Source of the DNA: Polynucleobacter sp. MWH-Spelu-300-X4
GTDB lineage: Bacteria; Pseudomonadota; Gammaproteobacteria; Burkholderiales; Burkholderiaceae
Direction of reading: 5' to 3'
Assembly (NCBI RefSeq): GCF_018687515.1
Contig: NZ_CP061294.1
Span: 1 to 64,000 of the forward strand
DNA length: 64,000 nucleotides
The notes beneath the pieces are model-generated. The model was not told the DNA's origin, made no database searches, and saw only the letters and a list, made by a program, of their open reading frames with translations. How positions within the stretch are numbered: position 1 is the first letter of the stretch; each line of letters starts with the position of its first letter. Position numbers and translations under genes: made by a program. Below, piece after piece: positions 26,898-34,745 of the stretch.

Positions 26898-26915
26898 AAG
26901 TTCTCCTAAATTAAA

Positions 26916-28043
26916 TTAAACCAAGGCTTTGCCGTGGCGTACAAAAGGTGCTTTTACAACAACAGCATTCAGTTCTTTATCGCGAATAACTACTTTTACT
27001 TGATCGCCAATCTTTGTTCCCATTGGCATTCTTGCTAATGCAATTGATTTCTCTAAAGATGGACTAAATGTACCGCTAGTGATTTCACCATCACCATGAG
27101 CGGTTTTTACAACTTGATGAGCGCGAAGTACACCCTTGTCTTGCAAAATCAATCCTAAGAAAACTGACCTTTGACCTTCGCTCTCCATAGCCTTACGACC
27201 AATAAAATTTCGATCAGTTGTTCTATCAATCGTCCATCCTAAGCCAGCATCTAAAGGATTAACTTGATCATTCATGTCTTGGCCATACAAATTCATGCCC
27301 GCCTCTAGACGTAGCGTATCTCGAGCTCCAAGGCCAGCAGGCTTGGCGCCCGCACTCACTAACAAATCCCATGCAGCACTTGTGTTACCCGCAGGAATAA
27401 GTAGTTCTGCACCATCCTCACCGGTATAGCCTGTGCGCGCAATCATAATTTCACCAAGGGCTGTATTGATACACGCCGCATGAAATACACCTAATTCTTT
27501 GCATGCATTAGAAAGTTCTGGAATGGCACGCGCAATAATTTCTAATGCTTTAGGCCCTTGCACGGCAATCATGCCTTGAGGATTCTTTTGATTTGGTAGA
27601 TCGGCGCGTCTAGGAATTAGCTCAAGATTTTTAAATGCTGCTGCTTGTTGATTTAGCCAAATAAGATCAGAGGCAGCTGTGCCTGCGTTAATAACGATTC
27701 GATAATTTGGATCAAGGCGATAGACGATTAAATCATCAATAACATGTCCAGCTTCGTTTAATAGGCAGCCATATAAAGCTTGACCATTATTTTTAAGTTT
27801 ATTGACATCATTAGCTACAACTTTTTGTAAAAATGCTTTTGCATCTGATCCAATCACATCGACAGCTGCCATGTGAGACACATCGAATAAACCGCAGCTA
27901 GAGCGTGTTGCAAGATGTTCTTCAATTTGAGAGCCATAGTTAACCGGCATTTCCCAACCACCAAAATCAACAAGCTTGGCTTTAGCAGATGCGTGTGTTT
28001 CAAATAAAACAGTGCGTTTTAAATTTGTCGGGGCGACAGACAT
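26916..28043 (-). CDS. gcvT: Glycine cleavage system aminomethyltransferase (T protein)
   Basis: GcvT transfers the methylene unit from lipoyl-bound aminomethyl to tetrahydrofolate and releases ammonia. The 375-residue product has the N-terminal FETHASAKAKLVDFGGWEMP in two conserved parts, GLFDVSHM, the ARTGYTGEDGAELL segment and GLGARDTLRLEAGMNLYG. It is the first gene of the gcv transcript, directly after a tandem glycine riboswitch. Ammonia released by this pathway may link it to the adjacent ammonium transporter. Confidence 0.96.
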   Translation of the reverse strand: MSVAPTNLKRTVLFETHASAKAKLVDFGGWEMPVNYGSQIEEHLATRSSCGLFDVSHMAAVDVIGSDAKAFLQKVVANDVNKLKNNGQALYGCLLNEAGHVIDDLIVYRLDPNYRIVINAGTAASDLIWLNQQAAAFKNLELIPRRADLPNQKNPQGMIAVQGPKALEIIARAIPELSNACKELGVFHAACINTALGEIMIARTGYTGEDGAELLIPAGNTSAAWDLLVSAGAKPAGLGARDTLRLEAGMNLYGQDMNDQVNPLDAGLGWTIDRTTDRNFIGRKAMESEGQRSVFLGLILQDKGVLRAHQVVKTAHGDGEITSGTFSPSLEKSIALARMPMGTKIGDQVKVVIRDKELNAVVVKAPFVRHGKALV

Positions 28044-28072
28044 CCAAACTCCTAAAGGAATTGATGCCCCCC

Positions 28073-28242
28073 TGTCCTGTTACCTGAGAGATTGAAAATT
28101 ACAAACCGTTTGTAATTTTTTAGCCCCTTCGGTGTGCAACTAAATGCAGCTCTCCAGAGTGTAAATATCGACGGTCCATTTGCCTGAGCGTTCATGGGCA
28201 TTGCGCCTTCGGCGTCGGTAAAACCGAACTCTCCCATCGATG
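28073..28242 (-). ncRNA. Tandem glycine riboswitch upstream of gcvT
   Basis: Read on the minus strand, the leader contains two successive glycine aptamers. The first starts GGGAGAGTTCGG, has CGCCGAAGGCGCAA in its core and closes with CTCAGGCAAATGG. The second starts GGAGAGCTGC, has CACCGAAGGGGC, and closes with CTCTCAGGTAACAGGAC. The variable arm of the second has a TTACAAACGGTTTGTAA hairpin. This matches the known glycine riboswitch, which usually turns gcv expression on when glycine is abundant. An apparent reading frame over this region is not a gene. Confidence 0.93.
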
Positions 28243-28247
28243 TAGCT

Positions 28248-28276
28248 ATTGTACTAAACCCTATGTGTAACACCAA
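28248..28276 (-). promoter_or_regulatory. Candidate sigma70 promoter for the gcvTHP transcript
   Basis: On the minus strand TTGGTG (plus positions 28271-28276) and TACAAT (28248-28253) are 17 bases apart. Transcription would begin a few bases before the first glycine aptamer. Confidence 0.6.
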
Positions 28277-28287
28277 GAAAGACTATT

Positions 28288-28304
28288 TGCACAAAATTGG
28301 TGCA
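28288..28304. promoter_or_regulatory. NtrC-like binding site between gcvT and amt
   Basis: TGCACAAAATTGGTGCA is a 17-base near-palindrome that closely matches the NtrC site form TGCAC-N6/7-GGTGCA known from enteric glnA. It ends 74 bases before the amt start and lies just upstream of the gcv -35 element. No good sigma54 -24/-12 pair is evident downstream. Confidence 0.6.
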
Positions 28305-28378
28305 TAAAAGTGGTTTTTAATTAAAGAACCCATTAGATAATTTGCGCATATCAACTATTTCTTATAGATAGGTGCTTT

Positions 28379-29581
28379 ATGGATAATTTTAAAACTGGCG
28401 CAGATGCCCTTTTCATAATGGCTGGAGCCATTATGGTGCTTGCTATGCACGCAGGTTTTGCTTTTCTAGAACTTGGAACTGTACGCAAGAAAAATCAGGT
28501 GAATGCGTTAGTAAAAATTCTATTAGATTTCGCTGTTTCAACAATTGCTTATTTTTTCATTGGTTATAGCATTGCCTATGGCATTAACTTTTTTTCTAGC
28601 GCAGAAGTCTTGGCTCAAAAAAGTGGTTATGAATTAGTTAAGTTCTTCTTTTTATTGACTTTTGCGGCTGCGATTCCAGCAATTATTTCTGGCGGAATTG
28701 CTGAGCGAGCGAAATTTAACCCTCAGCTAATTGCTACATTTATTTTGGTGGGATTTGTATACCCATTTTTTGAGGGAATGGTTTGGAATCAGCAATTAGG
28801 CTATCAGGCGTGGATTAAAGCCCTAACAGGTGAAGAGTTTCATGATTTTGCTGGATCTGTAGTGGTTCATGCTGTTGGTGGTTGGGTTGCTTTACCAGCG
28901 ATTCTTTTATTAGGCGCGCGTCGTGGCCGCTATTCAAAAGATGGTCGTATTTCTGCTCATCCGCCGTCAAATATTCCATTTTTAGCTTTAGGTGCTTGGA
29001 TATTGGCGGTAGGTTGGTTTGGTTTTAATGTGATGAGTGCTCAAACGGTGGACAAGATGAGCGGTTTAGTTGCCATTAATTCTTTGATGGCGATGGTTGG
29101 TGGGACATTAACAGCTTGGGCACTTGGAAAAAATGACCCTGGCTTTAGCTATAACGGCCCTTTAGCAGGATTAGTTGCTGTTTGTGCAGGTTCTGATTTA
29201 ATGCACCCAATGGGCGCCTTAGTCGTTGGTGGGGCAGCTGGGGCTTTATTTGTTGTGATGTTTACCTTGGTGCAAAACCGTTGGAAAATTGATGATGTAT
29301 TAGGGGTGTGGCCATTACATGGTTTGTGTGGCGCCCTAGGCGGTATTGCTGCTGGCATATTTGGTCAAAAAGCATTCGGAGGTATTGGCGGCATTAGTTT
29401 TACTGCTCAGCTAATCGGCACATTAAGCGGCGTTTTGATTGCGGCAGTTGCAGGTACGGTTGTTTATGGTGTTCTAAAACTTATTTTTGGGTTACGTTTA
29501 AGCCAAGAAGAAGAGTTTGAAGGCGCTGATTTAAGCATTCATAAAATTACTTCTACGCCTGATCGAGAGTCTAGCTGGTAA
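28379..29581 (+). CDS. amt: Ammonium transporter (Amt family)
   Basis: Amt proteins are trimeric inner-membrane channels for ammonium. The 400-residue product is almost entirely hydrophobic with about eleven membrane segments, starting GADALFIMAGAIMVLAMHAG. The selectivity aspartate region DFAGSVVVHAVGGW contains the first pore histidine, and WPLHGLCGALGG the second, so the twin-His pore is intact. The C-terminal cytoplasmic tail includes LRLSQEEEFEGADLS, the conserved regulatory tail. No glnK is adjacent, unlike many amt loci. An NtrC-like site lies upstream, suggesting nitrogen control. Confidence 0.95.
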   Translation: MDNFKTGADALFIMAGAIMVLAMHAGFAFLELGTVRKKNQVNALVKILLDFAVSTIAYFFIGYSIAYGINFFSSAEVLAQKSGYELVKFFFLLTFAAAIPAIISGGIAERAKFNPQLIATFILVGFVYPFFEGMVWNQQLGYQAWIKALTGEEFHDFAGSVVVHAVGGWVALPAILLLGARRGRYSKDGRISAHPPSNIPFLALGAWILAVGWFGFNVMSAQTVDKMSGLVAINSLMAMVGGTLTAWALGKNDPGFSYNGPLAGLVAVCAGSDLMHPMGALVVGGAAGALFVVMFTLVQNRWKIDDVLGVWPLHGLCGALGGIAAGIFGQKAFGGIGGISFTAQLIGTLSGVLIAAVAGTVVYGVLKLIFGLRLSQEEEFEGADLSIHKITSTPDRESSW

Positions 29582-29610
29582 TTTTCTGATTTATTTGGAT
29601 AATCGGGGTC

Positions 29611-30255
29611 ATGACATTAAAAGTTCTACTGGTCCCGGTTACTCCGTTTGAGCAAAATTGCTCAATTCTCATTTGTGAAGAAACTTTAAAAGCTGCCATT
29701 GTTGACCCTGGCGGTGATTTACCAAGAATTCTTCAGGCTTTATCAAACGCAAATGTCACCCCAGAAAAAATCCTATTAACTCATGGCCATATTGACCATT
29801 GTGCTGGGGCGCCAGCATTATCAAAAGAGTTAAATATTCCTATTGAAGGTCCGCATGAGGCTGAGCGCTTTTGGTTAGAGCAATTGCCGATGCAAAGTCA
29901 GAGATTTGGGTTTCCTCAAGCTGAGTCTTTTGAGCCAAATCGTTGGCTGGTCGACGGTGATCAGGTGACCGTTGGCAATGTTCATCTAGATGTTAAACAT
30001 TGTCCAGGGCATACACCAGGGCATGTGGTTTTCTATAGTGCCAACGATAGTTTAGCTGTGGTTGGCGATGTACTGTTTGCGGGATCAATTGGGCGAACAG
30101 ATTTTCCGCGAGGAAATCACGCGGACTTGATTCGCGCCATTAAAGAAAAATTATTTCCTTTGGGGGATGACATTGTGTTTGTCCCAGGGCACGGCCCAAC
30201 GTCTACTTTTGGACAAGAAAGAAAAACAAACCCCTACGTAGGGGATGGCGCTTAA
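29611..30255 (+). CDS. Metallo-beta-lactamase-fold hydrolase (glyoxalase II-like)
   Basis: The 214-residue product has the metal-binding motif THGHIDHCAGA (HxHxDH), a later HCPGHTPGHVVF histidine, an aspartate in VVGDVLFAGSIGRTDFPRG, and a final VPGHGPTSTFGQE histidine. This set is complete for a two-metal site. The compact size and lack of the full glyoxalase II C-terminal domain resemble the YcbL-type thioesterases. It is probably cytoplasmic. Its physiological substrate, possibly a glutathione thioester, is not certain. It overlaps the next gene on the opposite strand by four bases. Confidence 0.88.
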   Translation: MTLKVLLVPVTPFEQNCSILICEETLKAAIVDPGGDLPRILQALSNANVTPEKILLTHGHIDHCAGAPALSKELNIPIEGPHEAERFWLEQLPMQSQRFGFPQAESFEPNRWLVDGDQVTVGNVHLDVKHCPGHTPGHVVFYSANDSLAVVGDVLFAGSIGRTDFPRGNHADLIRAIKEKLFPLGDDIVFVPGHGPTSTFGQERKTNPYVGDGA

Positions 30256-30434
30256 GTTTTAGCAGAGCCTGTGCGGTGGGTTCTGTTGTAAAGACAGCTT
30301 GCACAAATCCAGCGTTGTTTACGGTTGCTTGTTGGAATCCATGTGCCACCTTCAAGCGGCTTTTCTCTGCTGCATGAAGAGCAAAACTTCATCACTCTGG
30401 TGTTGCTTTCTAGCGTGGTTGGCGGAGTTTCCAT
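30252..30434 (-). CDS. Small zinc-ribbon-like protein of unknown function
   Basis: This 60-residue protein has two CxxC motifs, CSSCSREKP (near 18-26) and CASCLYNRTH (near 44-53), spaced like a small treble-clef or zinc ribbon. Between them is a basic, tryptophan-containing segment (GGTWIP, RWICASC). It has no signal peptide. The frame ends within four bases of the end of the convergent hydrolase gene. It may bind nucleic acid or a protein partner, but I do not recognise a named family. The paired cysteines make it more likely real than chance. Confidence 0.65.
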   Translation of the reverse strand: METPPTTLESNTRVMKFCSSCSREKPLEGGTWIPTSNRKQRWICASCLYNRTHRTGSAKT

Positions 30435-30480
30435 AAATACTTCTCGGTAAGATTCAACTGGGTATTTTAACGGCTTTTTG

Positions 30481-30505
30481 AAAAAACGCCCTTACGGGCG
30501 TTTTT
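30481..30505. terminator. Bidirectional-looking rho-independent terminator
   Basis: ACGCCC and GGGCGT form a stem with a TTAC loop, flanked by an A-run on the left and a T-run on the right. It would end the minus-strand desaturase transcript. Confidence 0.85.
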
Positions 30506-30514
30506 CTAGAGAAC

Positions 30515-31621
30515 TTAGCTTAAAACAACTTTGATGGAATCCGCTGTTTTATTGCCTTTAAAGTCTAGCCAGCATTTCTTTTGCGTATCGTAAAGTTTGC
30601 AAAGTTTTGCTGTGTGGAAGTACCAAGCCCAAGAAAATTTCTGAACAATAATTCTGCCAGGTAACATTTCTTCTAGTTTTGATTGTGCTTGCTTGAGCTT
30701 ATAAAGAGGAACACTCATATCAACGTGGTGTGCCGTATGTTCCATGATGTGGTGCATCCACGCGCCCCACTTCAAAGGGAAAATAAGGTGAACTGTGGTG
30801 GATACGAAGGGTTGAGCTTTTAACCACTCTGATTTATCTGAATACCAAGAAACGCTTGGGTGCGTATGGTGGACATAAACTACGAAACCGATCATGGCAT
30901 TCCAAAAAATAAATGGAATCAAGAAACCCATGACAAGAGTTAGCGCGATTGATTGATTAGTTTCAATGGCGGCCCATACGAGTAAAGCATTCCAAACAAT
31001 ACCAAAAACAGTAACCAAGATGTTGTCCCATAAAAATGCAGGTCGTGTTGCCGGCATGCTTTTCTTGTTAGGGAAGTACATCTTGTTCCACCAGATTTCA
31101 ATGAAGTAATACACCGCAGGACCTAGGCCACTTCTGTAAATGTGCTCCAGAATACGTTTACCAGTAGGTAGTTGTTGATACTCCTCTAGAGATAGTGGCG
31201 CCCAAACAAAATCGAATCCTTTTAGATTGGTTTGACCATGGTGAACCACGTTATGCCCTACTTCCCACAGGCTGTATGGGGTTAATGAAGGTAAAAATGC
31301 GAGACGACCTAGTAATTTGTTAAGGCCTCTATGAGGCGTAAAACTCTGGTGACAGGCATCATGACCCAAAATAAAGATGCGCCCAATGACGAAACCAGCA
31401 AATAGAGCTAATAATAATTTGATCCAAATAGACTCAAAATACACTGTACCAACAATCGCCGCAGTCAAAATAACCGTATCAAAAATTTGCAAAATAATTG
31501 CTTTGATCGTTGTTCTTTCGGCAAGCGGAGCTAACCAAGTGCGAATAACCTTTCTATGAGGAATAGGTTCTCCGACTGGAATTGGCTGACTAATTGTTGT
31601 ATCGATTGTGTTTAAAGACAT
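30515..31621 (-). CDS. Membrane fatty acid desaturase
   Basis: The 368-residue product has the three histidine boxes of membrane di-iron desaturases: HDACHQS, HNVVHHG, and EHTAHHVDM. An extra HHTHPS lies before the last box. Four or so membrane segments surround them, consistent with an inner-membrane enzyme. The family introduces a double bond into acyl chains, usually delta-12 or omega-3 type when this box pattern is seen, but regiospecificity cannot be read from sequence. It is a single-gene unit with its own terminator; cold adaptation of membrane fluidity is a plausible role. Confidence 0.88.
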   Translation of the reverse strand: MSLNTIDTTISQPIPVGEPIPHRKVIRTWLAPLAERTTIKAIILQIFDTVILTAAIVGTVYFESIWIKLLLALFAGFVIGRIFILGHDACHQSFTPHRGLNKLLGRLAFLPSLTPYSLWEVGHNVVHHGQTNLKGFDFVWAPLSLEEYQQLPTGKRILEHIYRSGLGPAVYYFIEIWWNKMYFPNKKSMPATRPAFLWDNILVTVFGIVWNALLVWAAIETNQSIALTLVMGFLIPFIFWNAMIGFVVYVHHTHPSVSWYSDKSEWLKAQPFVSTTVHLIFPLKWGAWMHHIMEHTAHHVDMSVPLYKLKQAQSKLEEMLPGRIIVQKFSWAWYFHTAKLCKLYDTQKKCWLDFKGNKTADSIKVVLS

Positions 31622-31714
31622 GGTGACCTTTTGGGGCAGAATTACATAGTTGCGCCATTTTAAAGGTTTTTAGTGCTTTTGATGGGGTTTCGATGGATTT
31701 GTTGAGCTAAATCA

Positions 31715-31789
31715 TGGTGCGACCGACAGGAATCGAACCTGTATCGAGAGCTTCGGAAACTCTAATTCTATCCATTGAACTACGGTCGC
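31715..31789 (-). tRNA. tRNA-Arg (anticodon CCG)
   Basis: Read on the minus strand, the acceptor GCGACCG pairs with CGGTCGC, followed by ACCA. The T-loop GGTTCGATTCC and the anticodon loop TTCCGAA are clear. The anticodon CCG reads CGG. The CCA end is encoded. Confidence 0.95.
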
Positions 31790-31865
31790 AACGACTAATA
31801 TTGTAAGGCTGAGGAGGATTATCCTCGTTATAATCTCGCCTAGCTATATAAAAAGGAAATCAGGA

Positions 31866-32393
31866 ATGAGTGAAGAACACGGAAATTTAATCAAATCACC
31901 TAAGCAATTAATTGTGATGGTGTTTGCCAGTTTTTTTGTACCTTTGATTGTTATTGCATTTTTGATGACGTATGTGGGTAACGGTAAAAAGACTGGTGCT
32001 AGCGCTGAGGCAGCTGCCGAAGCAGCCAATAATCTAATTAAGCCAGTTGCTTTATTAGACTTTAAAGATGCTGCTGGCCCTAAAGTTTTCAAGACTGGGG
32101 AAGAGGTTTACAAAGCAGCTTGTGCATCATGTCATGCAACTGGTGCAGCTGGTGCCCCTAAGTTTGGCGATACAGGTGCTTGGGGTTCTCGTTTAGGCCG
32201 TGGCTACGATGGACTGCTAACCTCTCTACTTAAGGGCAAAAATGCTATGCCTGCACGCGGAGGTACAAGTCCTGATGATATTTCTGACTATGAATTAGGT
32301 AGAGCAGTTGTTTATCTAACCGGTTCCGCTGGTGGTAAGTTTGCTGAGCCTAAAGCTCCAGAGCCTAAGAAGGCCCCTGAAGAAAAGAAATAA
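31866..32393 (+). CDS. Class I c-type cytochrome, membrane-anchored (cytochrome c5-like)
   Basis: The 175-residue product has one N-terminal hydrophobic segment (IVMVFASFFVPLIVIAFLM) that anchors it or acts as a signal. After an alanine-rich linker it has a single haem-binding CASCH motif near residue 86 and a likely axial methionine in KNAMPARGG. The C-terminal tail is rich in Pro, Lys and Glu and looks disordered. It is probably a periplasmic electron carrier. No oxidase genes lie beside it, so its partner is unknown. Confidence 0.88.
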   Translation: MSEEHGNLIKSPKQLIVMVFASFFVPLIVIAFLMTYVGNGKKTGASAEAAAEAANNLIKPVALLDFKDAAGPKVFKTGEEVYKAACASCHATGAAGAPKFGDTGAWGSRLGRGYDGLLTSLLKGKNAMPARGGTSPDDISDYELGRAVVYLTGSAGGKFAEPKAPEPKKAPEEKK

Positions 32394-32410
32394 AAATTTT
32401 AATTTTTAAA

Positions 32411-32434
32411 AAGCCCACAAATGTGGGCTTTTTT
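32411..32434. terminator. Rho-independent terminator between cytochrome c and rsmI
   Basis: AAGCCCAC and GTGGGCTT form a stem with a four-base loop, followed by a T-run on the plus strand and preceded by an A-run. It can serve both convergent genes. Confidence 0.9.
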
Positions 32435-33322
32435 TTATGGCGTTTTTAAATCTAAAAGTTGTTTGTATACGTCTTTTTTAGGCATGCCAGAAACGGTTGA
32501 GACTATTTCAGATAAGTCTTTGTGACTTAGGTGCAATTGAAGCTCTTTAACCCATTTCAAAGTATTCTCATCAAAGTTAGATGGCGCATTGGAGGCCCCA
32601 ACGCCTTCAATTCCCACAATATATTCCCCTTGCCAGGAATCAATTTGAGCCATCCAGCTAGGAATATCTCCCGCCCTAATAATTTGAATATTTTCGTGAA
32701 TTTTGGTGAGTTCTTTTGCTACAAAAATTCTACGATCCTCATCTAAAAGATCATGAAATGCTTTGAGGGTTGTTTGAATTCGGTGGGGTGCTTCATAAAA
32801 AAAACTGGTAACTGTTGCAGCTAAGGCAGCTTCGATAGCAATCGTTCTCTGCCCTGCTTTTGTCGGTAAAAATCCTAAAAATTGAAAGGAGCCCTCAGTT
32901 TTTTGTAAAAAATCGCCGCACGCTGAAATGGCCGTTGTAATAGCACTTGCCCCTGGAATGGGTATAACTTTGAGACCGGCTGATCTAATTTCTTGAACTA
33001 AAACAGAACCGGGATCCGAAACAGCTGGCGTGCCCGCATCTGAAATATATGCCCAACGCTCACCAAGCTTTAATTTCTCGACAATTTGAGCGCTAGAAGA
33101 TTTTTCATTGTGCTCGTGTACGGCTAGTAATGGCTTGGAGATGCCGTATGCGTTCAATAGGCTACTACTGTGGCGTTTATCTTCGCAAGCAATGCCATCA
33201 ACCTGCTGTAAAACATACAGTGCCCTAATGGTGATATCGGCTAAATTACCAATAGGCGTTGCTACAACATAAAGAGTACCAGAGGGCAAGTTTTGCCCTT
33301 CGGCAAATTTAAATAAATCCAT
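32435..33322 (-). CDS. rsmI: 16S rRNA (cytidine-1402-2'-O)-methyltransferase
   Basis: RsmI methylates the ribose of C1402 in the decoding centre of 16S rRNA. The 295-residue product has the tetrapyrrole-methylase-like fold signature TLYVVATPIGNLADITIRAL (in two conserved parts), ACEDKRHSS, and ISDAGTPAVSDPG for SAM binding. Length matches the family. It is divergent from the SIS-domain gene, as in the widespread rsmI-yraN-diaA-yraP neighbourhood; yraN and lpoA are not present here. Confidence 0.93.
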   Translation of the reverse strand: MDLFKFAEGQNLPSGTLYVVATPIGNLADITIRALYVLQQVDGIACEDKRHSSSLLNAYGISKPLLAVHEHNEKSSSAQIVEKLKLGERWAYISDAGTPAVSDPGSVLVQEIRSAGLKVIPIPGASAITTAISACGDFLQKTEGSFQFLGFLPTKAGQRTIAIEAALAATVTSFFYEAPHRIQTTLKAFHDLLDEDRRIFVAKELTKIHENIQIIRAGDIPSWMAQIDSWQGEYIVGIEGVGASNAPSNFDENTLKWVKELQLHLSHKDLSEIVSTVSGMPKKDVYKQLLDLKTP

Positions 33323-33411
33323 GCAAACTTTCTTAAAGCATCAAAATTGGCTTGTTGCGTTGATGATGCATTAAAGATGCTATCAAGGCAATTAAGAAAG
33401 TCTTTTAATCG

Positions 33412-33440
33412 TTGGATTAAATAGAGCTTAGGGGCATAAT
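33412..33440 (+). promoter_or_regulatory. Candidate sigma70 promoter for the SIS-domain gene
   Basis: TTGGAT (33412-33417) and CATAAT (33435-33440) are 17 bases apart. The -10 ends only six bases before the ATG at 33447. Confidence 0.55.
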
Positions 33441-33446
33441 TCAGTT

Positions 33447-34049
33447 ATGAAATCAGAAATTCAGAAAAAATTAGAGGCGCGTGTAGAAAAGCATTTTGAG
33501 GATAGCGTTGCTACAAAACAAAAAGCATTAACAGCGTTGTCTGAAGAAATTGTGCGTGGCATTCAGTCCATGCACGTTTGTTTAGCGCAGGGTAAAAAAA
33601 TTCTTGCATGTGGTAATGGTGGCTCTGCTGCTGATGCTCAACATTTTGCTGCGGAATTGGTTGGGCGATTTGAGCGTGAGAGGCAAGAGCTTCCAGCTAT
33701 TGCTTTAACAACTGATTCGTCTATTTTGACAGCGATTGCCAATGACTACAGCTATGAAGTTGTTTTTAGTAAACAAGTCAAAGCGCTTGGTCAGTCGGGC
33801 GATATTTTGTTAGGTATATCGACGTCAGGTAATTCAGGAAATGTTATAGCCGCAATTAATGCCGCTCATGAAAAAGGTATGTCTGTGATTGCCTTTACCG
33901 GTAAAGATGGTGGAAAGATTGCGAAGTTGTTAAAAGAAGGCGATATTAATTTGTGTGTTCCTGCTGATAGAACAGCTCGAATACAAGAGACACATTTGTT
34001 GTTGTTGCATTGTTTATGTGATGGTGTTGATCACTTGTTACTTGATTGA
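33447..34049 (+). CDS. diaA: SIS-domain protein, DiaA/GmhA-like (phosphoheptose isomerase family)
   Basis: The 200-residue product is a single SIS domain with [21 protein letters not shown] and [14 protein letters not shown], the sugar-phosphate-binding loops. Overall sequence, including [21 protein letters not shown] and the C-terminal [16 protein letters not shown], resembles DiaA, which binds DnaA and promotes initiation in E. coli. However, it keeps a glutamate in AAELVGRF and the Q and H of IQETH, positions I recall as catalytic in GmhA, so isomerase activity is possible. It precedes a DolP-like gene as in E. coli. No Shine-Dalgarno is visible. Confidence 0.8.
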   Translation: MKSEIQKKLEARVEKHFEDSVATKQKALTALSEEIVRGIQSMHVCLAQGKKILACGNGGSAADAQHFAAELVGRFERERQELPAIALTTDSSILTAIANDYSYEVVFSKQVKALGQSGDILLGISTSGNSGNVIAAINAAHEKGMSVIAFTGKDGGKIAKLLKEGDINLCVPADRTARIQETHLLLLHCLCDGVDHLLLD

Positions 34050-34061
34050 GGCTTTTAGCAA

Positions 34062-34682
34062 ATGAATAAAAATTTAAGACGTACAACCTTGAGTGTCATT
34101 GGTGGTGCAACATTAGCGGCGGCTTTATCGGGATGTTTTCCATTGGTGGCTGGAGGTATGGCCGGTGGCGCTTTAGTTATTGCTGATCGCAGAAACTCTG
34201 GAACTCAAGCAATCGACAGAGGGATTCAGCTAGAGGCTGAGAGCATGTTAATTAAAGCCTATGGCGATAATGTTCATGTGAATGTTAGCGTTTTTAATCG
34301 CCGCGTTTTATTGACTGGGGAAGTAAGAACTGATGCCTTGAAGAATGAGGTGGGGCAGAAGGTTAAAGCGATGAAAAACGTTACAGAAGTTTTTAACGAG
34401 TTAGTGCCAGCACCGTTGAGTGGGTTCAGTGCTCGTGCCAATGATTCATATTTGACGACTCGTATTAAGGCAGTCTTTATGACTAAAGAAAATATTCCAT
34501 CTAACTCTATGAAGATAGTGACTGAGGCTGGTAAGGTTTATTTGATGGGTATTGTTACGGATGCTGAGGCGAGTCAAGCAGTAGAGATTGCAAGGCAGGT
34601 TCCTGGCGTAAAACAGGTAACTAAAATATTTGATGTAATTTCTGAGGCAGATAAAAAACGTTTGGATGGGCAAACAAAATAA
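34062..34682 (+). CDS. dolP: BON-domain outer-membrane lipoprotein (DolP/YraP-like)
   Basis: The 206-residue product has a lipoprotein signal peptide ending in the lipobox ALSGC, so Cys is near residue 25. Two BON domains follow: one around VNVSVFNRRVLLTGEV and one around MKIVTEAGKVYLMGIVTD. This dual-BON lipoprotein architecture matches DolP, which supports outer-membrane integrity and binds anionic phospholipid. It lies 12 bases after the DiaA-like gene and is probably cotranscribed. Name is by family and context. Confidence 0.87.
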   Translation: MNKNLRRTTLSVIGGATLAAALSGCFPLVAGGMAGGALVIADRRNSGTQAIDRGIQLEAESMLIKAYGDNVHVNVSVFNRRVLLTGEVRTDALKNEVGQKVKAMKNVTEVFNELVPAPLSGFSARANDSYLTTRIKAVFMTKENIPSNSMKIVTEAGKVYLMGIVTDAEASQAVEIARQVPGVKQVTKIFDVISEADKKRLDGQTK

Positions 34683-34715
34683 TTGCCTGTGTTTAATTGC
34701 CCGTGTTACTCAAAT

Positions 34716-34745
34716 AAAAAAGCCCACATAGAGTGGGCTTTTTTA
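34716..34745. terminator. Bidirectional rho-independent terminator
   Basis: AGCCCAC and GTGGGCT form a stem with a five-base loop, flanked by an A-run and a T-run. It lies between the convergent dolP and GNAT genes and overlaps the GNAT stop. Confidence 0.88.

Noticed and set aside
28052-28276. Minus-strand frame of 74 codons before gcvT
   Set aside because: It lies over the tandem glycine riboswitch; the conserved pattern is RNA-level.
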